A stretch of 64,000 bases of DNA from Isochrysis galbana (GCA_018136815.1 CM030935.1:4042299-4106298); one strand, 5' to 3'. Shown: positions 1 to 10,602, numbered from the stretch's first letter. Notes: generated by a model from the sequence alone, not told the origin. Made by a program: numbers and translations.

Positions 1-670
1 CGCCTCAAGGTCATCGAGACACATATTGCACGTCGTCTGGATTACAGAGACCGGTGAGGGAGTCAGCATCATGACGTTAGCAAGCTGTGCTCTGAGTCCG
101 TAACGCACATGCATATCCCAGGCGCACTTGCCCTCATCGTCATGCACCCAGGAGCTTCACTAAGGCGCAGCATATTTTTCCCTCCCGAAGGCTCACCGGG
201 TCAGCATCGACCCACTTGATTCGCAGGCGATTGGCGAGGATGGGCCAGTTAGTAGCTGTGCAAGTCAAAGGACACGTCAGTACCTGTGCCATCGATGCGA
301 GGTGGTGAGCATACGACGAACGAGCCGGTCACGGATCTCAAGAAAGTGCACACACCTCGTCGATGTTGTCCCGAAGTCCTGGCCAGATCCCCTCGGGCTG
401 TCTGAGCAGGTGGAGGCTAAGGTGGATAGCAGAAGTAGCTGAATTCATTGTCAGCACCCTGTCGTTGCAAAAGTAGGCGCGCAGTTCCTCCTCAAAGGCC
501 TCCACCTGCAGCCCTTGTGTGACGTAGCCAGAGTGCACAACGCGCAACAGCTCCTCGTCCAGCTCCTCGGGCGGGGCCATGAAGACCTTGAAGAGCGGGA
601 TCGTTGGCGAGGCAGAAATGCTGTGTGAAAGTTGCTGCTTTGCCGGCCCCGCTCCATCGCCTGCCCTCAT
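1..670 (-). CDS. DegT/DnrJ/EryC1/StrS-family aminotransferase, N-terminal part
   Basis: PLP-dependent aminotransferase family that moves an amino group onto keto-sugars or related substrates. The first exon (356-670) reads IPLFKVFMAPPEELDEEL, then SGYVTQGLQVEAFEEEL and MNSATSAIHLSLHLL, the usual N-terminal pattern of this family. I added two exons by splice sites: 197-283 (reads TCTATNWPILANRLRIKW then VDADP) and 1-36 (reads CNMCLDDLEA). The introns are 284-355 and 37-196, both GT-AG and both phase 0. The gene leaves the window on the left, so the catalytic lysine is not visible. The start at 670 is the first in-frame ATG; a later Met before APPEELDEEL is possible. The product may act in glycan or sugar-nucleotide synthesis, but the substrate cannot be read from this part. 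A group B repeat lies about 160 bp upstream, pointing away. Confidence 0.85.
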
Positions 671-831
671 CGGCCCCGGACCGATAAGGCGGCGCCGCAG
701 CCGGACGCTCCGAGAGTCGCGCGCCGCGTACCCACGCGGGAACGCCGTGATCGAGGGTATATGTAAGTATGTGAAGATTATAGGAGTACGTAAGTACTCC
801 TAACTGAAGAGAAAGAGAGTGTACGAGAACT

Positions 832-985
832 GTCAGAGTCGGAGTTTTCTTGTTGTCCTAGTTTAATCCTAGTGCTGAGGGACCGTGCCTCATCGGCAAC
901 GGAGCCCCTACCCCGCGATGGGGGTGTGCGCGGTTGGTGCATGGCTCGTCCGGTGTATGTGGCCAGGGATGCTAGCCAATCAATA
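832..985 (+). repeat. Group B repeat upstream of the DegT gene
   Basis: This segment (GTCAGAG, TTTTCTTGTTGTCC, GTGCTGAGGGACCGTGCC, then GGTTGGTGCATGGCTCGTCC and GATGCTAGCCAA) is nearly the same as the start of the LINE at 49612-48488 on the other strand. Relatives sit at 34858-34998 (-), 25602-25652 (-) and 55440-55930 (+). Weak similarity continues to about 1080. It runs away from the aminotransferase gene. It may be the 5' end of a retroelement or a shared upstream promoter element. Confidence 0.7.
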
Positions 986-1224
986 AGACCTTCTACAAGC
1001 TACAAGACTACAATTTCTTCAATTTCAATTTCTAACTTGGTACCCCCGCCGAGAGCCGAGAGCCGAGAGACCACTCCATCTTCTACAACACTAGCGCGCT
1101 CGACGGCGCCGTTCTCTTCTCTCTCTTCTCTCTCTTCTCTCTCTTGACTAATCTTATGATTGATTGGTCTCGTGATAAAACCTCGCTTCTTGGCAAAGGA
1201 GGCTTGCATGGGCAATTTGCATTT

Positions 1225-1420
1225 GTAACAATTGGTAGAGACCTCCCAACTACCCTCTGGGGGTGTGGGTTGAAGGCGCACACCTGGGCGCGGCATGAGC
1301 CACTCTCCTTGGCTCGCGACACCACCAGTGGGCTCGACTGCCTTCCGACCGCGATCGCCGCCACCGTTGTTGTCAACTCTCACTTGATCGGCAATAATAA
1401 AACTCCCGTGAGTAAATGCC
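1225..1420 (+). repeat. Dispersed repeat, copy 1 (partner at 2930-3110)
   Basis: Both copies contain GGCGCACACCTG, GCGCGGCATGAG, a TCCGACCG/GCCGCCACCGT block and an end of type AAACTC(C/T)(C/T)GTGAGTA, in the same order and strand. Spacing is similar, about 190 bp. There is no coding potential and no family I recognise. Confidence 0.6.
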
Positions 1421-2929
1421 CCCCTACCTCAAGAACACCACAGTGCTGAGCGCCTTGATCCAAGCGGTCGAGAAAGAGGGGCTAACCTTCCTGAAAGGCA
1501 ACCGTGAGCGCATGAAGCTCGAGGGGCACCGTCTTCGAAGGCCTGAAGTTCGGTATTTTTCGAAAATTTCGCCGGAGAACCCTCAGTTTTTTTTGCTGAT
1601 CCATCTTACCGGAACCTATAGGGAGCTTATTTAGCCCTACAAGGCATATACGTATACAGCGTATACATGCCAGGCCCCCAAACTGTGTATTATACACAGG
1701 ACACAGGTCGCCGAGGCCGTATACACAGTGTATACACAAGCGCGCGAGCGCACGAGCCGCTCACGCGCAGCGATGGCGCGGCAAGGGCGGCCCGCCTGCC
1801 CCCCCGCCCGTGGCCCGTGGGAGCGCCCCCTCCATCCATTGCCTCCCCGTCCTCCTCTTCTCACTTCCACTTCTTGTGCTTTGTATGAGGAAACAGATTC
1901 GTGAGGAGGTGCTGGAGGAGGTGCCCTTTGCGACAAGTTTTCGCTTCTGTCGTTCGCCTTCTCCACGGATCTCAACAACTGCATGCACATCGACATCGGC
2001 GATGCATGGCGATGTTATGCGGTGTGGCTGCGTGCGTCGAGGGCGAAGGCCCCACCGCAGGATTGGTGGTTGCTCTTTCCGGCGGTAGGGCTTGCGGTGG
2101 AGCTCAAAGAGGGCGTGCGCATAAGTTGGGACGGGCGGCACCAGATGCATTGCTCAGTGTGCATTGCTCAGTGAGCATGCCTGGGGAAGGGGACCATTTG
2201 TACTCCATGTTCGTGTGTGCCAAACGCGACGTGCTCAGGCAGATGAGGCTGCAGGATGCCTTTGTCCGTGCACCCATCCCAAGCCTTGCTGACCTTCCCA
2301 AAGGAACCCGTGTGAGATTGTGAGATTGCCAGGTCTGCAGATGGCAATCTCACGGCCCTGTCACCTCGGGGAGAGATGAACACCACCTCAGGGCAAGTGT
2401 ATGATGTCCTAAATGATGGGACGCTGCACATCAAGCTAGATAGTGGTGGGATCCGCCAGGGTTTCCTTCCCCATGATGTTTGTGTCATGCCTGCTGTTTT
2501 GTGAGTGGTGCAAGTGTGCAAGTGTGCTAGCATTGTGCATTCTTAACAAGTTTGTATACTAGTAGGGTCGTAGGGTGTCAGCATGGCAAGTCGTTTCTCA
2601 CCTACGGGAATCGAAGCTGCTGGCACCCTATGATCGACCCTAACACCTCAAACAAATGATCCCATTGATTGGGTGATGTCTATATTGGTATTAGCACTGC
2701 CCCGTCACCAATTGCATTCTCTAGCCTGTGCACCTGCACCTGTGGATATGCCTATTTTTTGGTGATAGGGTGTCAGCATGCGAGCAAGTGCATCGTGATC
2801 CGTACACCTCCAAAAATCGCGTTGTGGAGCACATGGCTGCCCAACTTCCCTCCCCAATGCGAGTGCGAGCGTGCAGGCGCGAACAAGGCCCCCCGAAGAT
2901 GTGGGCCACCCAGGTGCAAGGAGGAACTA

Positions 2930-3110
2930 CTCCAGCATCCGTGAGAAGTGTGGAGGGGTGGCGCACACCTGAGCGCGGCATGAGACTCACTGGTGTGGCC
3001 TCCGAGGTGACGGGCAGGCTCGGCAGCCCTCCGACCGGGGCGGCCGCCACCGTAGTTCTGAGATTCACTAGAAACACGAAAAAAAAACTCTTGTGAGTAG
3101 ATCAGCCCCT
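2930..3110 (+). repeat. Dispersed repeat, copy 2 (partner at 1225-1420)
   Basis: Second copy of the repeat described at 1225-1420. It ends in an A-run followed by ACTCTTGTGAGTA, where copy 1 has only AATAATAAAACTCCCGTGAGTA-like sequence. Confidence 0.6.
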
Positions 3111-3805
3111 CCCTTTTACCGTTACAGTGGCGCAGATGCGACAGGCGACAGGTAGTTTTTGCCGCTTTACTTTTTGACGTATTTCCTCTTATTTTTATAT
3201 CCTTAGAAGTTAAAATAGTGTTTGACCGCTCTATCTAGCCCTCGGGCGTCAGTCTGGCGGCCTGTGCGGAGAACTGGCGGGAGATCGAACCGTTCCACAG
3301 GCAGGAGAAGCTTCTCAAAATGCTATTTACTGATGTTCCGGGATCAATCGCGTAAGGGGCGTCAAAGAGGCTTCCATCACCGCCTTTTTATCGTTTTCTA
3401 CGTGTTTCCCCCGGTGAACCTGGAGAACGATACCCCCGCCCCCTGAGCATGGTGTCTTTGTAACCTGAGATTAATCAGATTGAGGAGATCGTGAGAATGT
3501 TGACGAAGACTGAGAGCTTGCGCGACTCCGCGCGCAGGTGCCGTGCGGGGGGACGCAGGGGGTCGGGGGAGATGGAGATGGGTGACGGCGGCACACGTCT
3601 CTGACGAGGCGCTGCTGATGCGCGCATCAGCCCTCGCGGGCGCCCCCCTCGCGCAGACCGACCGATCTCGCCGCCTTCGCTGTCAGTCTCAGTGCGCCCG
3701 CCACCCGCGATTTGACCCATGAGAAAATCTCACCCCGATCGTCGTCGGCCCACGCGCAGTCCGATCGTAGCCTCGTTGGAGAGAACCCAGTCCCCCCCGA
3801 CAGTC

Positions 3806-4305
3806 ATGCTGAGCCTCTTCCTCCTTGCGTCCTCCGGCTTCAACGCCCCCATGCGCCCGGCAGTCGTGGTACGCAAGCTCAGCGCGTCCTACCCAGCATG
3901 AGAGCGATCCTGTACTAGCGTGCTTCTCTCACCAAGTCGCTCCTCCCCCACGTTGTACAGGGCCACAACTCGCCCATCATGATGTCGCGCTTCAACGGCC
4001 AGATCTGGGGCATTGATGCCAAGATAGCCGTCTTCGAGGAGTGGGACCCGGAACAGCCCCGCACCTACGACAACTTCAACCCGTTCGAGCGCAACGAGGA
4101 CGGCGCACAGTGCGACACCAACGGATGCTACCCGGGGTCATCGCGCGGATACCAGCCGCCGAATCGCCCTGACACCTCGTGGGCCATCATGCAGGAGGAG
4201 CAGAAGCGGATGGAGGCCATCAAGGCCAATCCGAAGTACAGCATCACTGGACGCCCTGGTAACTACCACATGAAGTGGCAGGACAACCTCGGCGCCCCCC
4301 CGTAA
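3806..4305 (+). CDS. Small plastid-targeted protein of the red lineage, function unknown
   Basis: Two exons, 3806-3868 and 3961-4305, with one phase-0 GT-AG intron of 92 bp; the product is about 135 residues. The N terminus (MLSLFLLASS then GFNAP) looks like a signal peptide followed by a transit peptide with Phe at the cleavage point, the mark of import into red secondary plastids. The mature part has MMSRFNGQIWGIDAK, WDPEQPRTYDNFNPFE, a CDTNGCYPG stretch and NRPDTSWAIMQEE. No membrane segment is obvious. The RFNGQIW and FNPFE pattern reminds me of small conserved thylakoid proteins of diatoms and haptophytes, possibly a photosystem-associated subunit, but I cannot name it. The start was chosen because it gives the signal peptide and a correct intron join. 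Confidence 0.75.
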
Positions 4306-4968
4306 AACGATTCTGATGCTCATGATGCTCGTCCTCAACTTGTCGGACATCAGTGTACTCAATCCATCGGTGTTTGGGCGATGAGCCAACACGCTTCCCT
4401 GCTATTGACATCGGAAAGGTATGACGTTCAAATAACTGAGTAAGCAATGAGCTCCGCGCATACGATCGGAACGCCCGACCTGTTCATGGTGCCATGGTCC
4501 CGTCTTGTGCTTCTTCACCGTATTTCTTCTTTCACGTGGATGCTAAAGGCAATGCTCATGGTTACGTCGGCTATGATTCCCCCGTGCTGCTCCGTCTCTT
4601 CAAGTGGTTTCCCCTGAGAGAAGAGGTGCCATGTACCGTACCGCGTACTTTTCGTGCACGTGCCTGTATGTGTTCTTTACTATTTCTCTGAAGATGCATG
4701 TGCATGTGTCATGTGCGTGAGGGCACAAGGGATGATTGAAAAACCCTGCTGGACGTTGGAGTTGTTCGATGGTTAATTCAACGGCCTGCCTTAACCAGAA
4801 CGTGTGTGCAACACAGCGTACGCGAGGTAAACCTCCAAAGTTATGAAAGGCGTTGGGTCCCCTTATCCCTTATTGTGGCGTAAGGCGCGAGCGCTTTTCC
4901 TGATAGGGCGGTCGGTCAAAAACGAGGCTTTTAACTTCTAAGGGTGAAAATTCACAAAGTCAAGATTC
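4306..4968. other. 3' flank of the plastid gene, no gene seen
   Basis: Contains only short unsupported frames. It includes the probable 3' untranslated region of the plastid gene and runs up to the candidate left terminus of the Harbinger element at 4969. Confidence 0.5.
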
Positions 4969-5796
4969 GAGGGATTTTGCAGAGCTGAAACTCTGCTTGA
5001 AAGATGGTTGGAAGAGCGCACGGAGTTTCAACAATGGCGCCAACGCGAGAAAAACCCGTTGGTTTGGTTCGACTCCCCTGCAGTGAAAGAAACTCCGCAC
5101 GGTGGTTTACGAGATGGCCGCTGCGACGGTGCGAGCGTGGCACTTCCCTCTCGCCCCCCGCGCCCTCTCGTCCTCTTGCTTGATCGGTGCCGCGCCTGCG
5201 CCACCTCGGCTGCAGCCCGCCCGGGCATCCCCACGCCCCACGTCCGCGACCCATGCCCCATGCCTTCCCCTCAGCCCCTTGGTTGGGCTTACGTTGCGAG
5301 CTTCCTCACACGCCATGACGGTAACGACCTGTGACTCTTGCAAAAAAAAAACCTTTTAATTTTCTCGCCACGCGCGCGGCTACGGGGTTGTCTATTGTAG
5401 CCACGCCCAGATCCCTTCCTCTCCTCTCACTTCCCGCCTTGCGGCAACTCCCCTCGTGCTCTACATAGGGGCCCGGGTCGTGGGGGGGCTGGGTCGGGCG
5501 GGGTGCACCGGCCCTCAGTGGTCTGTCCTCGCCTTCCTCCTGTGCCTCTGGGTGGCCGGTTTCTTGCTGCTGTGGTGTAGGTGTCGTGCCGTTGCTGAGG
5601 TGCCTCGTGCTCGTGAGTTGTTCTTCTTCGTGGGTGGTTCTTTCAGGGAGGGTGGGGGAGGGGAGGGTGTGCCTCGACCTCAGGCGAGCCTTTCGGCGAG
5701 GCCAATCGCTTCCGCCACAAGGCCGAGGTTGTCGCCCAATCTTAGTTTACCTTTGTTGTCTTCTGTAAATATCGGGGCGCTGAGCTCCGCTGACCT

Positions 5797-8160
5797 TTAT
5801 ATTTTAGGTTTTCTACCCTGGGCCGCCGTGCGAGTGCGCATCGGGCGACAGGTTTTCGACGGTGTTAGGCCCCTCACCAGGGTGGTGAATCTTAAGAGCG
5901 TGGATTCTAAGACCGGTATGTAGTGGTAATCATATGATTCGAACTCTATTCTGTAGAAGTCTCTTATTATATATCTCCAGGCTATGATATAGAGGGTTTT
6001 TAGGCTGTCGGGGGTGGTCGCGTCCGGGTATGCGAATAGCCTATCCTTAGTTTTCTGCCCATGTGACCTATTCGTTTTCGGAGTGTAGTTAGCGATCGCA
6101 TCTATGGTGTCGAAGATTTTTCTTGTCGCAGGGCACCATGCCAGGTGGCATGAGTCCTCTTGATGTTGATTGCACATTCTGCACTTGTTGGTTGTGGCTG
6201 TCGCGAATCTGTTTCTGGTACCTATCCTCCTGTGGGTGATGTGTTTGAAGTGCGGGTGTTTGTCCGCGTGCTTCAACAGCGGCAAGGTGTACAGCCTGGC
6301 TATGTGTTTCCAGTTGTCTTTCGAGATGTCTAGGCGCTTTTCCCAAGCTATTTTGGCCGTTTGCGGGTTGTTTAGTCTTGTCACCTTGAGCGCGGCTTTC
6401 GTTATGTCGGAAACCGTGATTGCGTCGAGTGCGATTTTTCCTTTTTGTATGGCGTACTCGTCGGCCAGCGGGTATTCCATGTATTTTGGCCCTTTGTATC
6501 CGTTCTCCCATCGGGCCGGGGGGTGGTACCGTTGTGTTTCTTCGGCGTTCACTACGCCGCCGGTGTCGGAGACCTCCCCGAGGTAATCGGTGTCTGTGTG
6601 GATCCATATGTTATTAAGTTTTTTGATGTGTTTATTGTCCTCTGAGGCCCTAATCTCTTCGCGTTCTGTCTCTCTCGGCTCTTGGCTGGAGTCTTTGCCC
6701 TTCTGGCAGGTCCTCTCGCCGGGGACGGGTAGCGGGCGTTCCGCTGACTTGCCTAGTATTTGCCGCGCGTGGTCAACCACGGCGTCCCATGAGTCTAGGA
6801 ACTCTGTTTTGCGGATCGCTCGGCCCTCGTGTACGAAGATCTCTGGGAGGTGTGCGACATATGCCGAGCATTCCTCTCTACTATAGGGCGTCGTGAAGGC
6901 ATCGTCTTTGAACACGTTGTGGATTACGGTCGTGTGCAAGGTCTCCCACATTCGCGCCCATGCGGCGCGAATCGTGGGGGGGGAGAAGTGTGGGTTGTGC
7001 CATATGGGTTGCGAGAGCGCGCCTTCGCGCGTGAGCCACGAGGGTTGGATGTTTAGGTCTCGGAAGTTTATCAGGGCCTCTTTCCAGAAGGTCGGGAGTG
7101 CTGGGTTGCCTCTGAGGCTTCCCGTAAGTGTTTTTATTGGTATCGTGGAGAGGACAGCGCCCCTCCCCAGCCCGGTGCGACAGAACCATGCGTCCAGCGC
7201 GTGCTTCCAGATCGCTTTGCGTGCGTTTAGGTAGTTTAGGATCCATTTGGCTTGGAGGGCCTTGACATGAGTCGGCCAGTGTATGAGCCCTAGCCCCAAT
7301 GTCCTGGTCGCGCTTTTTGCGTGGTGTGTGGCGTAGTGTGGGTGAGCGATCCATTTGCTCTGCTTTTGGGTGTATGGGCTCGTCCAGAGGACCGCATCCG
7401 CGGCCCTCTGTATCCGCGTGTGAAACCATTTAGGGGCGGCCAGAGTCTGTAGCCAATATCTCGGTGTTCCGTAAATAATGAAGTTTACTATGGCGGCTCT
7501 CCCAAATATCGACATATGTCCGGTGGCCGGCGCTAGTTTGGTAACTTTCTCGTCGATTTTGTCTGCTAGCTTCGCCCAGAAGGGTTTGAGCGCCTCCGGC
7601 GCTCCTAGTGGCACGCCTAATATCGTTAGGTATTCGCTATTTTTTATCCAGTTGTACTTTCGCATGTCCCACGGGGGTTTGCGGGTCCTTTGCCCTCCCA
7701 TCCGGAGTCCTTGGAACTTGCTTTCGTTCGTTTTCCCCCCCGTGGCTTTTTCATGTAGTTGTACCCAGTACAGGGATTTTTTCATGCTTTTATAGTCCCT
7801 GGCTATTAGCGCCGTGTCGTCTGCGAACTGGCTAATCTTCAGATTGTATCCATTGAGGTCTATTCCCGCTATGTCTTCGTCCCTGTTTATGGCCCGGGTG
7901 AGTGCCTCCGTCGTGAGTAGGAAGGTGAGCGGGGATAACGGGCATCCTTGCGGCATGCCGCTTCCCACAGTAAAGGGATAGCTCCTTCCCCCGTTGGTTT
8001 TAATCGTCCTTACCGGTCGGGCGTTCTCGCTAGTGAGCGCTTTGGCGAGTGATTGGAAGTTCGGGCCAAAGTTGAGGAGTTCGAGGGCCAAGTGGTAGAA
8101 CTCCCAACTGACTCTATCGAACGCTTTTTCCCAATCAAGGGCTAGTATTAGGCGCTCAGG
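5797..8160 (-). CDS. Non-LTR retrotransposon reverse transcriptase, N-terminally truncated
   Basis: The open frame begins at the RT motif A (LALDWEKAFDRVSW) and continues through motif B (GSGMPQGCPLSP), motif C (QFADDTALIA), thumb and a long C-terminal region of about 780 residues in all. A zinc-finger-like CRMC-x5-DSCHLAWC lies near residue 650 of the remaining frame, as often seen at the C terminus of LINE ORF2. Fingers motifs 0-2 and any endonuclease are absent, so the protein should be inactive. The frame is formally open to 8397, but the extra N-terminal part is the ORF1 region read in another frame, not RT. A second LINE at 48488-49612 has just the opposite half. Confidence 0.9.
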   Translation of the reverse strand, partial: PERLILALDWEKAFDRVSWEFYHLALELLNFGPNFQSLAKALTSENARPVRTIKTNGGRSYPFTVGSGMPQGCPLSPLTFLLTTEALTRAINRDEDIAGIDLNGYNLKISQFADDTALIARDYKSMKKSLYWVQLHEKATGGKTNESKFQGLRMGGQRTRKPPWDMRKYNWIKNSEYLTILGVPLGAPEALKPFWAKLADKIDEKVTKLAPATGHMSIFGRAAIVNFIIYGTPRYWLQTLAAPKWFHTRIQRAADAVLWTSPYTQKQSKWIAHPHYATHHAKSATRTLGLGLIHWPTHVKALQAKWILNYLNARKAIWKHALDAWFCRTGLGRGAVLSTIPIKTLTGSLRGNPALPTFWKEALINFRDLNIQPSWLTREGALSQPIWHNPHFSPPTIRAAWARMWETLHTTVIHNVFKDDAFTTPYSREECSAYVAHLPEIFVHEGRAIRKTEFLDSWDAVVDHARQILGKSAERPLPVPGERTCQKGKDSSQEPRETEREEIRASEDNKHIKKLNNIWIHTDTDYLGEVSDTGGVVNAEETQRYHPPARWENGYKGPKYMEYPLADEYAIQKGKIALDAITVSDITKAALKVTRLNNPQTAKIAWEKRLDISKDNWKHIARLYTLPLLKHADKHPHFKHITHRRIGTRNRFATATTNKCRMCNQHQEDSCHLAWCPATRKIFDTIDAIANYTPKTNRSHGQKTKDRLFAYPDATTPDSLKTLYIIAWRYIIRDFYRIEFESYDYHYIPVLESTLLRFTTLVRGLTPSKTCRPMRTRTAAQGRKPKI

Positions 8161-9104
8161 GTGATTTTCGAGGCTTGTGCCAGTCCGTCTGCCTCTACCA
8201 CGAGGTGAGCCGCTACGTCTTGGAGGGCCTCGTAGAGCGCCTTTCGTGACGCGGTGCCCTTTTTGTTGAGTTTGGCTTCGATGGCCTCGATCTTGATTTG
8301 CACCGCAACGTCGACTTGGTGGATGCGGATTGTAGTTTGGAGTCCATAACGGGCTTGGAACTGTTGGGCGCAATCTTCGTTGACGGCGATATGCCATGGG
8401 CCCCTAGAGGAGCGGGCCCAGAAGTCGGGCTCAGGGTCGACGCCCTCGAGCTCGAGGAGAAGTTCGACGATGGCCGCGTAGACCGTCGTGTCGTGGAAGA
8501 CGAGGTCGTCTGCTTGTTGGAACGACAAGTCGTAAATGGCGTCTGTATCTGCTTGTTGTTCTTCACCCTCTGAGTCTGGCTCCTGAGGGTCGGGTGTGGG
8601 CGGTGGGGTGGTTAGCGTTGCCGAGGGAGGTTGCTGGAGGGGTGGAGGGGGTCCTGCTCTTGTGCGTCGTCTGGGCGTCATGTCTGTCATTCCTACTCTG
8701 TGCTGCCAGAGTGGTGTGTACCCATACGTAGTGTTGCTATCTGTCAAAGTGTTGTGCCCATAAGGGCCACCCGGCCATGGGCCACGCCGCCGAGGCGGCG
8801 CGGCCCTGGCCAGGGTGAGAGGGGCCTCTGCCATAAGGCACGCCCAGTGGAGTGTTGGCCTTGCCCGCCCGATGCTGTCCACCTGTGGTCTGCAGTCTGC
8901 TGTCTCCCATGGGGGAGGCCAGCATGGCTGCTGTGGTTGCTGTGGCCGGAGCCACGGGCCGTGTGGTGCGACCCGGGTCGCACGCACCTGCTCGGCCTCC
9001 GAGGGTGGACGCGGTCGCTTCGCCAGCGACTGGTCCGCGGGGGTGTGGGGGCCGCCCTCGGCGGGGGGCCCGGAGGAGAGGGGAGTCACGCCGGCGCGCT
9101 CCAT
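8148..9104 (-). CDS. LINE ORF1-like protein
   Basis: This frame of about 318 residues starts with MERAGVTPLSSGPPAEGG, directly after the 5' hairpin of the element. A Pro/Arg-rich N-terminal part is followed by an acidic stretch and a conserved block VYAAIVELLLELEGVDPEPD, then FWARSSRGPWHIAVNEDCAQ. The same block occurs in the nested copy at 60876-61622, so it is a real element protein. The C terminus is a helical, Ala-rich stretch. The frame ends where it fuses to the RT by an internal deletion. Its role is presumably nucleic-acid binding, as for other ORF1 proteins, but I see no named domain. Confidence 0.75.
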   Translation of the reverse strand: MERAGVTPLSSGPPAEGGPHTPADQSLAKRPRPPSEAEQVRATRVAPHGPWLRPQQPQQPCWPPPWETADCRPQVDSIGRARPTLHWACLMAEAPLTLARAAPPRRRGPWPGGPYGHNTLTDSNTTYGYTPLWQHRVGMTDMTPRRRTRAGPPPPLQQPPSATLTTPPPTPDPQEPDSEGEEQQADTDAIYDLSFQQADDLVFHDTTVYAAIVELLLELEGVDPEPDFWARSSRGPWHIAVNEDCAQQFQARYGLQTTIRIHQVDVAVQIKIEAIEAKLNKKGTASRKALYEALQDVAAHLVVEADGLAQASKITLSA

Positions 9105-9279
9105 CGCGTCTAACTATAAAGTTAGTTGACCTGTGACTCTTGCATGCATGTAGCATATTGGGCCGTGGGCGGGCGAGCCCGCGTCGAGGGACACACATGC
9201 GGGCGACCCCCCCGAAACACTGCGCCGCCCTCGTTCAGCGCACGCACTAACACCTCCCCCCTCCTTCCCTATCCCGCAG

Positions 9280-10602
9280 GAGAAGGAGAAGGAATCGACA
9301 ACAAGGGGCCCATCCTTCCGCTGGAGTATTCCGCGGAGGGTGGCATTGCTCCGGCAAGTGTCTGACGCCGGCGCGTTGGCCTTCAACACCTTCAAGGATG
9401 GCAAGAAGAGCGACTCGGCCGACGGCGTCATCACCCAGAAGCAGGTGTGGACGAACCCGGACAATGGCATCCTAACGCTCCTCATGAAGGCCGACGTAAT
9501 GAAGGACCTCGAGCAGCCGCTTCCGGCCTACGGCTCGGTCATCGCTTCTGTAAAGAATTGGGTCTCGGTGAGCGTAGAACTTCCCTTTGCCTCCCCTCCC
9601 GCGCCGCAGTACCGCGCTACACCATTGATCTTTTCTTGCCCTTGCGACTTACGATGCGTTGCGCGCAGGCACTCAAGCACTTGTACACGCCGGGCATGGA
9701 GCAGCGTGAGCCCGTGGACATCGATGACCCGGTGGACACCACGGACACCAAGTCCGAGAAGCCGCTGAGCGAGTACGAGGAGTTGATCATCGAGGTGCAC
9801 GAGCTCATACAGGAGGCCGACGAGCTGAAGTGCAAGCGAAAGGCAGACAAGGACGCTGCGCGTGAGGCAAGTAGTGCGCAGGATCGCGCAGCACGCGCCG
9901 CGTACAAAAAGTTGACCGATGAGGAACTGAAGGTGTGGCACGCGCGCGCAGCACCCCGGGCCCAAATGCACATTCACACCTGCCACACACCGCCCCTAAG
10001 CGGCACAGGCCGCGGAGCGTTCTGGCACAGGTGCGCGGTCCAGTCCGCCGGCGAGCACGGCGGCCAGTGATGACACGTTGCCCGACCGCATCGAGCTAGA
10101 GTTCTATCTCCTCAACTACATGGAGGAGGAAATGTGCCAGCTGTGTCTCGATGTCGACGACCTCCGCAAGGACGCATCGAAATGGCCGACGGGCTTCAAG
10201 GTGGAGGGACCCGACGACGACAACAAGTACCACTTTGTGCGTGTGGCGGCGAGCAAGAAGAAGGCGAGAGGCATGGCGCAAACGGCACAACAGACGCGTG
10301 ACATGTTTGCCGAGTTCCTCAAGGCGCAGCAAGAAGAAACTCTCATGTCGCGTGCGGGCGACGCTCGGCGAGCGCAGATTGACACGGAGCGCCTCGCTCT
10401 GGATGCCAGGCGTTTTGAGCACGAGGCGAAGATGCAAGAAGCGCAGTTGCAACTGAAGACCCTCCATGAAGAGCGGCAAGCCAAAGCCGATGAGGAGCGC
10501 AGCAAGCAAATGGCGGAGATGCAAGCAGCCATGATGGGCGCCATGGCCATGCAATCCAAGATGATGGAGTTTGTTTCAAAAGCCATGGACAAACTTGGTT
10601 AG
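9280..10602 (+). CDS. MYB/SANT-like Harbinger partner protein (5' end uncertain)
   Basis: Three exons fit together in frame: 9280-9567, 9669-9932 and 10009-10602, with GT-AG introns. The first contains FRWSIPRRVALLRQVSDAGAL, shaped like the first helix of a SANT/MYB-like domain, and ends in a segment PAYGSVIASVKNWV. The third ends in a long charged coiled coil (AQLQLKTLHEERQAKADEE, then KQMAEMQAAMM), as in the C-terminal part of plant and protist Harbinger partner proteins. Such proteins bind the transposon ends and bring the transposase into the nucleus. Earlier exons probably lie left of the LINE or were destroyed by it. The assignment rests mainly on layout and the convergent transposase gene. 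Confidence 0.6.

Larger units (their letters stand above)
986..3805. other. Intergenic region without a firm gene
   Basis: No convincing gene was found. It holds a pair of related segments about 190 bp long (listed separately). There are TATA/palindromic GTATAC-rich stretches near 1645-1740. A short plus-strand stretch at 2195-2505 reads like a degenerate coding remnant (pieces KRDVLRQMRLQDAF and GQVYDVLNDGTLHIKLDSGG) but has stops and no recognisable family. A T-run after CCCTCAG at about 1584 resembles retroelement tails elsewhere in the window. Confidence 0.5.
5343..9127 (-). mobile_element. Group A LINE, internally deleted, with 17-bp target-site duplication
   Basis: The element runs on the minus strand. 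Its 5' end is CAACTAAC-loop-GTTAG and an ATG at 9104; its 3' end is TTAAAAGG plus a T-run at 5343. The sequence GACCTGTGACTCTTGCA is present at 5326-5342 and again at 9128-9144, a perfect 17-bp target-site duplication, so the insertion is a single recent event. ORF1 (8148-9104) meets the reverse transcriptase at motif A near 8150-8160. The upstream half of the RT and any endonuclease are missing, so this copy is not autonomous. It sits inside the Harbinger element, upstream of its MYB-like gene. Confidence 0.88.
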
